Positions 1 to 4,700 of a DNA stretch of 9,479 bases are shown here, one piece after another. The notes beneath the pieces were generated by a model. It was not told the DNA's origin. It saw nothing but the letters and a program-made list of their open reading frames with translations, and did not search any database. The first letter of the stretch is position 1, and each line of letters opens with the position of its first letter. This stretch comes from CAYVJW01 sp964451885. GTDB lineage: Bacteria; Patescibacteriota; Gracilibacteria; UBA4473. The position numbers and the translations under genes are program-made. The stretch spans positions 1 through 9,479 of the forward strand of contig CAYVJW010000060.1 of assembly GCA_964451885.1 (NCBI GenBank). Reading direction: 5' to 3'.

Positions 1-257
1 ACAAAGGGGGAAAATCGATTGATTTAGGAGGTTGTTTTTTATAGCTTCCTTAGCTTCAAGTCGAAGGAATACAGGCGAAATTAACAACGACCGAAACCGA
101 CTTTGGAGGAGTAAGATTATTTTTTTTCGCACTTTCTTTTTGATTATAACTCCTTTGGAAGTAAGTATTTACAAAGATTAAAAAACAAATACTCTTCTAA
201 TAGAAATGTCACCAATATATTTAGTGCTTGATTAATGTTCCTTCATTTTTTGCAACA
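1..257. other. Upstream region without a confident gene
   Basis: No recognisable gene is seen here. On the minus strand one frame stays open from a GTG at 132 to the window edge (44 codons, basic and leucine-rich at its N-terminus). It is preceded on that strand by AAAGGAG, but the spacing is too long for that GTG and the product is unrecognised. The first ~40 bases (a G5 run, then GATTTAGGAGGTT) loosely resemble the repeat found inside the Elp3 gene near 5971-6004. A promoter for the 258-834 gene pair is expected here, but no convincing -35/-10 pair was found. Confidence 0.3.
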
Positions 258-458
258 ATGATAAGATTTCCCAAAATATCCTCGGTTCTACAAAAAAAGC
301 ATCAAGGACAAGTTGCCATTTCCTGGAATGGAAAGGTTTTGGGGTATGGAAAGGATTCTGTGCAGGCGTTGGAAAAAGCCAAAAAGGAAATGAGCGACAT
401 TGAGGAAAAAGAATTTTTGGTATTTCGTGTCCATCATGATGAAATCCTTGCAGTTTGA
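258..458 (+). CDS. Small DUF5678-like protein
   Basis: This encodes 66 residues from the ATG at 258; a TTG at 228 in the same frame would add ten. The core has the shape of the DUF5678 family: a Q-V-A-I-S-W strand, then N-G-K-V-L-G-Y-G-K-D, a helix (ALEKAKKEM), and a final strand (FLVFRV). That corresponds to the family pattern of a short WVAI strand, a G-K-V turn, a glycine-lysine-aspartate step and a lysine-rich helix. No signal peptide or membrane segment is visible, so it is probably cytosolic. The molecular function of the family is not known to me. The stop codon lies inside the start of the retropepsin-like gene (about 20 nt overlap), which implies co-transcription and probably translational coupling. 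No Shine-Dalgarno motif precedes either possible start. The family call rests on pattern recognition of a short sequence. Confidence 0.65.
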   Translation: MIRFPKISSVLQKKHQGQVAISWNGKVLGYGKDSVQALEKAKKEMSDIEEKEFLVFRVHHDEILAV

Positions 459-834
459 ATTTCCATACATCAACAGTCGGCCTACGATAATGGCCAAACT
501 TCATAATAACGGAATAGCTCGTTATTTTGAGTTTTTAGTTGATAGCGGAGCGGATTACACACTTATTTCAAAATCAAATGCAGTGTTGTTGGGGATTGAT
601 GTAGATAATCTGAAAAAGAATAAGACAAAAGTAGAAATTGCCAATTTGAAATTTATCAATGTTTATAAAGTTTTTCTTACAATAACTATTGGAAGTATTA
701 ATTTAAAAATTCCGATAATGATCGCAGATGGAGAAGTCGAATGTTTGTTAGGCAGGAAAGGTATTTTCGATGTATTTGATGTATTATTTCAGGAACAAAG
801 ACAAAAATTGGTTTTCATAAAAACAAAGTCATAA
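436..834 (+). CDS. Retropepsin-like aspartic protease
   Basis: This encodes about 132 residues from the ATG at 436; a second ATG at 439 is equally plausible, and a TTG at 400 would add 12 residues. Counting from 439, residues 33-42 read LVDSGADYTL. This is the D-S-G-A active-site motif of clan AA pepsin-like proteases in the single-domain retropepsin form, with Asp35 catalytic. The C-terminal ECLLGRKGIFDVFDVLF (about 101-117) matches the second hallmark, a hydrophobic-hydrophobic-Gly-Arg stretch followed by phenylalanine-rich strands. The length suits a monomer that must homodimerise to form the active site. No signal peptide is seen, so it is likely cytosolic. It overlaps the DUF5678-like gene by about 20 nt and has no clear ribosome binding site, suggesting translation coupled to the upstream gene. 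The substrate is unknown. A terminator-like hairpin follows at 912-950. Confidence 0.82.
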   Translation: MMKSLQFEFPYINSRPTIMAKLHNNGIARYFEFLVDSGADYTLISKSNAVLLGIDVDNLKKNKTKVEIANLKFINVYKVFLTITIGSINLKIPIMIADGEVECLLGRKGIFDVFDVLFQEQRQKLVFIKTKS

Positions 835-861
835 TCCGCGCGCAACTTATATCAGTCCATA

Positions 862-877
862 CAATACTTTAGTATTG
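862..877. repeat. Small palindrome
   Basis: A perfect 7-bp inverted repeat, CAATACT / AGTATTG, is separated by two T residues, giving a 6-bp stem with a 4-nt loop if folded. It has no U-tract and lies 28 bases after the retropepsin-like gene. It could be an operator-type palindrome or chance in AT-rich DNA. Confidence 0.3.
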
Positions 878-911
878 ACCGTTAATGCAGGTTTTTCAGT
901 TCCCAAGATAT

Positions 912-950
912 CACAAAAGTCGTTCACATAGAACTGAACGATTTTTTGTG
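912..950 (+). terminator. Terminator-like hairpin after the retropepsin gene
   Basis: The arms TCGTTCA and TGAACGA form a perfect 7-bp stem around an 8-nt loop. An upstream CACAAAAG and a downstream TTTTTTGTG extend it imperfectly, with a G-T pair and one extra T. The T6 tract after the stem, and the A-run before it, allow rho-independent termination of the plus-strand DUF5678-like/retropepsin transcript and possibly of anything entering from the right. The stem is only moderately GC-rich, so efficiency is uncertain. Confidence 0.55.
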
Positions 951-980
951 TCCGACAAAAGGCTATGGAATTTCCGTTTC

Positions 981-1001
981 AATCTGTCCGAAGTTGTGTG
1001 A
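981..1001 (+). repeat. Left terminal inverted repeat
   Basis: These 21 nt begin AATCTGTCCGAAG and end TTGTGTGA. They are the exact reverse complement of 1722-1742. The first nine bases after the initial A (ATCTGTCCG) recur once inside the element at 1309-1317 in the same orientation. Confidence 0.75.
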
Positions 1002-1044
1002 TAAAAACTTGAGGAATAAAAAAGTTATGCAAGAATAGGCGGTG

Positions 1045-1299
1045 ATGAAAACAAAAAAGAAACACCTACGAGTAAAAATAATAGTGGAGGACGAGAATGG
1101 GGAGCAGCAAGAAAGATATGAAGAAATAGTGGTTTCAGACTACAAAAGCTACGATGATGTAGAAGAACGGATTATAGAAATAGAACAAAAAGTAGGCCGA
1201 TTTTTGAGGGAGGAAACCGTAAAAAAAAAGAAGTGGAGGAAGTGGAAAAGCATATGGAAACGAGTGTTAATGTTTTTCGGAATGGGAAAAAAAGGATAA
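1045..1299 (+). CDS. Small charged protein in the TIR-bounded element; possible transposase N-terminus
   Basis: This encodes 84 residues from the ATG at 1045; a GTG directly before it is an alternative start. AGGCGG just upstream is the most Shine-Dalgarno-like sequence at any start in this half of the window, although the spacing is very short. The first ~60 residues alternate a basic beta-strand (HLRVKIIVEDE), acidic strands (ERYEEIVVSD) and an amphipathic helix (YDDVEERIIEIEQKVGRFLREE). After the A9 run at 1221-1229 the frame turns into lysine- and tryptophan-rich sequence that looks like out-of-frame reading. The natural continuation of the helix lies in the -1 frame (next entry). The strand-helix layout resembles the N-terminus of ISLre2/UPF0236 transposases, but this is a weak pattern match. 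It lies wholly inside the inverted repeats, so it probably belongs to the mobile element. Confidence 0.45.
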   Translation: MKTKKKHLRVKIIVEDENGEQQERYEEIVVSDYKSYDDVEERIIEIEQKVGRFLREETVKKKKWRKWKSIWKRVLMFFGMGKKG

Positions 1300-1532
1300 A
1301 AATAAATGATCTGTCCGGGGAATGGAGTTACAAAAGACAGCGGGTGGTAGATTTTGGAGAAAAAGAGGCTCGTGATGCAGGAAGTGAAAGAGATACCTAC
1401 AAAAAAAATCGAGGTGGACGGATCAGGAACGTTTTGGGAAGTTTGTTCAAGTGGAATCGTCTGTATTTCATGGCGGAAGGATTGCGAGGAAAAATAGCGC
1501 GGTTATTGGGAGCAGTTTGGATTTTAGATTGA
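1230..1532 (+). pseudogene. Out-of-frame continuation of the 1045-1299 ORF (transposase remnant or -1 frameshift product)
   Basis: This frame is open from the A9 run to a stop at 1530-1532. Joined by a -1 shift at A-AAA-AAG (1224-1230), it continues the upstream helix as KKKEVEEVEKHMET and reaches a GKKRIKINDLSGEWSYKRQR stretch. That stretch resembles the 'l-x-G-E-v-x-y-K-R' segment of ISLre2/UPF0236 transposases. Beyond about 1360 the sequence is arginine- and glycine-rich and not recognised, and no transposase catalytic core follows. An isolated gene starting at the GTG at 1233 has no ribosome binding site, so it is better read as part of the same broken or programmed-frameshift gene. Confidence 0.35.
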
Positions 1533-1638
1533 GTAAACCCGGTAACTGTGGTAGTGAGAAAATAAGTGACGTTTGCCCCGTAGGTAATGGTTGTTTTTCG
1601 TTTCATTTGTTGCTTCATTATAGTCAATCCCGAAGGAT

Positions 1639-1662
1639 GAGTCACCCGTGGGCGGGTGACTC
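1639..1662. repeat. GC-rich hairpin inside the mobile element
   Basis: A perfect 10-bp inverted repeat, GAGTCACCCG / CGGGTGACTC, surrounds a 4-nt loop TGGG. No T-run follows on the plus strand, so it is not a typical intrinsic terminator. It resembles a REP-like palindrome and is much more GC-rich than its surroundings. It could stabilise a transcript end or be a repeat that jumped into the element. The stretch 1533-1744 otherwise holds no supported gene. Confidence 0.6.
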
Positions 1663-1721
1663 TCACGTAATCATATCTCAAATCGATCCGCCTCCTTATA
1701 TTCTGAGCAAATCAGAGGGCG

Positions 1722-1742
1722 TCACACAACTTCGGACAGATT
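1722..1742 (-). repeat. Right terminal inverted repeat
   Basis: This is the exact reverse complement of 981-1001 (TCACACAACTTCGG followed by ACAGATT). It lies 24 bases before the putative promoter of the diguanylate cyclase gene, so the element ends in the upstream control region of that gene. Confidence 0.75.
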
Positions 1743-1766
1743 AGATGAAATTTACATGAAATAAAT

Positions 1767-1795
1767 TTGACAATATATAAAAAAAGCTACATAAA
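1767..1795 (+). promoter_or_regulatory. Putative sigma70-type promoter for the diguanylate cyclase gene
   Basis: A perfect TTGACA (1767-1772) is followed after 17 bp by CATAAA (1790-1795), four of six matches to TATAAT. An alternative -10, TACATA, lies at 1788-1793 with a 15-bp spacer. The leader to the ATG at 1858 would be about 55 nt and A-rich. The promoter starts 25 bp beyond the right terminal repeat of the mobile element. Confidence 0.45.
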
Positions 1796-1857
1796 GCATC
1801 TGCAAAAAAATTAAATAAAAACATTTGAGCAAATTGCCCAAGAGTTTTTATTTAATA

Positions 1858-3363
1858 ATGACTAACAAAACTACCGAAATTGCTTCCTTTCCTGTCTCTT
1901 TGGATTCGATCAAGAGAGTATTGATCATAGAAAATGATCCAACAGAAAGAAACCGTATAAGTAATCTCATACGGAAAATTTGCCGCAATGTTGAAGAAAT
2001 TATTATTTGCGAAAATTCACAGGCCGTCGATCACCTTCTTTCTGATTTACCCCATCCGTTTAACCTTGTAATTATCGGCCAGGGAATATCGGAAAATAAT
2101 AATGTGAAGAAATTAGAAACAGAAAGCGATATCACTAGAAACATAAGAGCGAAAAAAGTAAATGCCCCTGTCCTGGTTTATACCATAAACAATAATGTCC
2201 GTACGGGAGCAGAAGCGATAAAAGCTGGAGCTGACGAGGTACTGGCAAAAGCACAAACGATTCTATTGCACAAAGTTATTGAATCGACTTTAAGCGAAGC
2301 ACAAAAACGGATAGGCCGACAAGAGGTATCAGAATTTATGGAACACGCTACCTGCGCCATGTTAAGACTCGATAAACAAGGAAAAATCAGCAAAGCAAAC
2401 CCTGCCATCACTCAAATCACCAACTACTCGGTAGAAGAAATAATCGGACAAGAGCTTAATTACTTCGATTCTGGACACCCGGACGATACAAATCATAATG
2501 TCATCAACCTGCCAAAAGAAGGCGAAAGCAAACAAACCGTATGGATTCGTAAAAAAGACGGCGGAATCATCCCCGTCCAAATGAACATTTTCGATAACAG
2601 GCAAAGCTGTGTCATCACAGAAGTCCCTTCCCTGGGATTCGACGCCCTGACAGGACTTCACAACCAAGAATCATTTAGTCGACATCTGGAAAAAGCCCTT
2701 CATCTGGCCATAAGGGAAAAAAATGCAAAAAAAGATTCGGTGGGACTCTCCTTCAGGGTAAAGAAAAATGACAGATTTCACATTGAAGAAGCAAAAGAAT
2801 CACCCCCAAAATCAGAAGTAGCCGTTCTGTTTTTAGATTTGAACTTCTTTAAAGTGATAAACGACACTCTGGGACATCTCGTAGGAGACAAACTTCTCAT
2901 TGAATTTAGCAAACGGTTAAAAGGCATCATGCGGCGCTCCGATACGCTTGCGCGCGTAGGAGGTGATGAATTCACCATAATACTCGGAGAAATAACCGAA
3001 AGAAACGGAATGAATGTTGCCAAAAAAATGATCAAAAAAATATTCAAAGTGCTTGAAAAACCATTCCATATAAACGAAAACGAGCTTTATATCGGAACAA
3101 GCATCGGCGTAAGCCTCTTCTCACAAGACAATGGCGAAGACCCGGAAAAAATTGCAGAAACTAGCGAAAAACTAACGATTATTTCAGACAAAAGAATGCA
3201 AAAAGCGAAAAACGAAGGAAAAATACAGGATGGAATAGAAAGGGAAAGCAAAAAAACTGCTGACCGATTTAGGGGATACTGGAAATTCCCGAAAGAAAAG
3301 GGAGAGAATGATGAGGAGCCTTTCGGAAAGTATGAAGGGAAGTACAAACGTCAGGCTGCATAG
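1858..3363 (+). CDS. Receiver-PAS-GGDEF diguanylate cyclase with degenerate receiver
   Basis: This encodes 501 residues from the ATG at 1858; a TTG at 1825 would add 11, and neither start has a Shine-Dalgarno site. Residues 20-145 form a CheY-like receiver with the acidic pair E25/D27, T109 and K131. The phospho-acceptor position after strand 3 (NLVIIGQGIS) is Gly74 instead of Asp. Residues ~157-255 are a PAS sensor domain. Residues ~260-455 are a GGDEF domain with DALTGLHN, metal-binding D327 in FLDLNFFKVINDTLGH, an intact GGDEF motif (368-372) and the inhibitory I-site R359-x-x-D362. It should therefore make c-di-GMP from two GTP, with product feedback. About 32 residues (289-320) are inserted between the first helix and the first strand of the cyclase fold. 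The tail (456-501) is charged and lysine-rich. No membrane segment is seen, so it is cytosolic. It converges on pgi with a 21-bp gap. Confidence 0.9.
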   Translation: MTNKTTEIASFPVSLDSIKRVLIIENDPTERNRISNLIRKICRNVEEIIICENSQAVDHLLSDLPHPFNLVIIGQGISENNNVKKLETESDITRNIRAKKVNAPVLVYTINNNVRTGAEAIKAGADEVLAKAQTILLHKVIESTLSEAQKRIGRQEVSEFMEHATCAMLRLDKQGKISKANPAITQITNYSVEEIIGQELNYFDSGHPDDTNHNVINLPKEGESKQTVWIRKKDGGIIPVQMNIFDNRQSCVITEVPSLGFDALTGLHNQESFSRHLEKALHLAIREKNAKKDSVGLSFRVKKNDRFHIEEAKESPPKSEVAVLFLDLNFFKVINDTLGHLVGDKLLIEFSKRLKGIMRRSDTLARVGGDEFTIILGEITERNGMNVAKKMIKKIFKVLEKPFHINENELYIGTSIGVSLFSQDNGEDPEKIAETSEKLTIISDKRMQKAKNEGKIQDGIERESKKTADRFRGYWKFPKEKGENDEEPFGKYEGKYKRQAA

Positions 3364-3384
3364 AAACTTTTAGAGCCTTAATTT

Positions 3385-4659
3385 TCACTCTTCCACCAAA
3401 TATTTCCTCGTCAGTTCCTTCCCCCTCTCCACCCCCGGCTGGTCAAACACATTAATTTCCAAAAATTCCCCCAAAAACGCTGCTGCTCCCTCAAAAAGCA
3501 TAACTAAAGCCCCCATTGTCTTTGCGTCAATTTTTTCCAATTCGATAACCATATTATCCCGCTTTTTCTCCGTAAGAGAATCTATCGTCGCCCGGCACTC
3601 GATTTTTAACAGTTTCTCAAAAGAAACTTCCTCCAAAAAATGAAAAGGAACGTCTTTCCACCTGTCTTCTCCCCCAATAAAATGAGGTACCGGAATCACA
3701 AAATCATGATCAAAGTCCGTAACCGTCAAAAACATAAACAACTTATCATCCGGCCCTTCCATAAAAAGCTGCAGTAAAGAATGTTGGTCCGCCACCCCAA
3801 GAGCTGAAATAGGCGTACATCCGACATTCTTTCCGGAAGCGCTTATTTTTCCGGTTGATTCCGCCCACAACTGCTTAAACCAATCGGAAAAATTTTTCAA
3901 TCTTTCCGAATACGGCATTAAAACAGTAGAATTTTTTCCATTTTCACAAGCCATAAACTGTAGAGCAGAAAGCTGAAAACATAAATTATTATCAAAATCA
4001 TCAGAAAGAAATCTGTCCCGCATTTCCCTCGCCCCCTCCAACATTCCAGAAATATCAACCCCCATAAGAGCCGCCGGCAAAAGTCCCACAGCCGTTAAAA
4101 CAGAAAAACGACCACCGACCTTCTCCGGAACATCAAACACCAAAATTTCATCTTCCTCTGAAATTTTCCGCAGAAACCCTTCCTTCGGATCCGTAATAAA
4201 AACAAAATGATCTTTTGCCTCCAAAGCCGCCAAATCCGTCTTTTTCCGAAACAAAAAATACTGGGACAAAGTTTCAATAGTATTTCCTGACTTAGAAACC
4301 ACCAAAAATAATGTTTTCCTCAAATTAAGATGTTCTTCCAACTCTGAAATTAGTACCGGATCAATACTGTCGACAACGTGTAATCTTATTTCCCTTGCCC
4401 CATAAACCGGCTGAAAAGCTCCCTGCAATAATCGAGCCCCCAAAGCCGACCCACCGATTCCCAAAACAACAACTTCTTTATACTTCCCCTTTATCGACTT
4501 AACATACTTCTCAATCTGAAAAGCCAAATCCCAATCATCTATCGTCCGATAAAAATCTTGCTGCCTTTTATCAACGGCTTTAATAAAAGGCATAAGCTTC
4601 TTTTCATATTTTTGAATTTTTTTAATTCCACCGATACCGGAAAAGTTTAGTCTGATCAT
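3385..4659 (-). CDS. pgi: Glucose-6-phosphate isomerase
   Basis: This encodes 424 residues, the short bacterial form. It interconverts glucose 6-phosphate and fructose 6-phosphate (EC 5.3.1.9) in cytosolic glycolysis and gluconeogenesis. Visible motifs are VVLGIGGSALGAR (64-76), the phosphate-binding loop SKSGNT (122-127), signature 1 (VGGRFSVLTAVG, 181-192), catalytic Glu267 in QLWAESTGK, His293 in ADQHSLLQ, and signature 2 (FDQPGVERGK, 405-414) with catalytic Lys414. All expected active-site residues are present, so it should be active. The ATG at 4659 has no Shine-Dalgarno site. A promoter whose -10 ends seven bases before the ATG suggests a leaderless mRNA. It diverges from the Elp3 gene across 41 bp and converges on the diguanylate cyclase gene, so it appears to be monocistronic. 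Confidence 0.97.
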   Translation of the reverse strand: MIRLNFSGIGGIKKIQKYEKKLMPFIKAVDKRQQDFYRTIDDWDLAFQIEKYVKSIKGKYKEVVVLGIGGSALGARLLQGAFQPVYGAREIRLHVVDSIDPVLISELEEHLNLRKTLFLVVSKSGNTIETLSQYFLFRKKTDLAALEAKDHFVFITDPKEGFLRKISEEDEILVFDVPEKVGGRFSVLTAVGLLPAALMGVDISGMLEGAREMRDRFLSDDFDNNLCFQLSALQFMACENGKNSTVLMPYSERLKNFSDWFKQLWAESTGKISASGKNVGCTPISALGVADQHSLLQLFMEGPDDKLFMFLTVTDFDHDFVIPVPHFIGGEDRWKDVPFHFLEEVSFEKLLKIECRATIDSLTEKKRDNMVIELEKIDAKTMGALVMLFEGAAAFLGEFLEINVFDQPGVERGKELTRKYLVEE

Positions 4660-4666
4660 CTGTTTT

Positions 4667-4695
4667 ATTATTTACAAAAAACTTTATATTTTCAA
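4667..4695 (-). promoter_or_regulatory. Putative pgi promoter giving a leaderless mRNA
   Basis: Read on the minus strand, TTGAAA (4695-4690) is followed by a 17-bp spacer and AATAAT (4672-4667), five of six matches at each box. The -10 ends seven bases before the pgi ATG, so transcription would start at or next to the start codon. This agrees with the absence of a Shine-Dalgarno site. Confidence 0.5.
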
Positions 4696-4699
4696 TATA
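4671..4699 (+). promoter_or_regulatory. Possible Elp3 promoter overlapping the pgi promoter
   Basis: TTTACA (4671-4676) is followed after 17 bp by AATATA (4694-4699), immediately before the ATG at 4701; the -10 match is weak. The two divergent genes share only 41 bp, so their polymerase sites must overlap if both start here. An alternative -10 is TATATT at 4685-4690 without a good -35. Confidence 0.25.
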
Positions 4700-4700
4700 A

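Larger units (their letters stand above)
981..1742. mobile_element. Putative transposable element with 21-bp terminal inverted repeats
   Basis: The segment of 762 bp is bounded by a perfect 21-nt inverted repeat (981-1001 and 1722-1742). Outside the perfect core the arms stay loosely related (AATTTC on the left, GAAATT on the right). The interior holds a small reading frame (1045-1299), an out-of-frame continuation (to 1532) and a GC-rich hairpin (1639-1662), with no intact transposase. This is the architecture of a non-autonomous or internally deleted insertion element. The repeat (TGTCCGAAGTTGTGTGA) slightly resembles IS256-type ends, while the encoded protein slightly resembles the N-terminus of ISLre2/UPF0236 transposases, so the family is left open. 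No target-site duplication is visible in the flanks, so this may be an old insertion or one with rearranged ends. Confidence 0.55.

Noticed and set aside
1..42. Resemblance of the first ~40 bases to the AAGGGGGATTTAGGGGGTT repeat inside Elp3
   Set aside because: Only short G-runs and GATTTAGGAGGTT are shared and the spacing differs. The match is too weak to call a repeat copy.
1..132. Minus-strand frame of 44 codons open to the window edge, from a GTG at 132
   Set aside because: There is no ribosome binding site at usable distance and no recognisable motif, and the length is too short to exceed chance in AT-rich DNA. It cannot be judged without the neighbouring sequence.
232..504. Minus-strand frames over the DUF5678-like gene
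   Set aside because: They are antisense to two genes with recognisable family motifs and have no domain features of their own.
835..980. Possible small RNA or tRNA between the retropepsin gene and the mobile element
   Set aside because: Apart from the small palindrome and the terminator-like hairpin there is no cloverleaf, no T-loop consensus and no promoter.
1300..1325. Internal copy of ATCTGTCCG at 1309-1317 as a third terminal-repeat site
   Set aside because: Only nine bases match the 21-nt repeat. This could be chance and no boundary is associated with it.
1397..1744. Reading frames 1397-1681 (-) and 1451-1744 (+) in the right half of the TIR-bounded element
   Set aside because: They overlap the better-supported 1230-1532 frame, run through the palindrome and (the plus-strand one) the terminal repeat, have no start signals, and give sequences without domain character.
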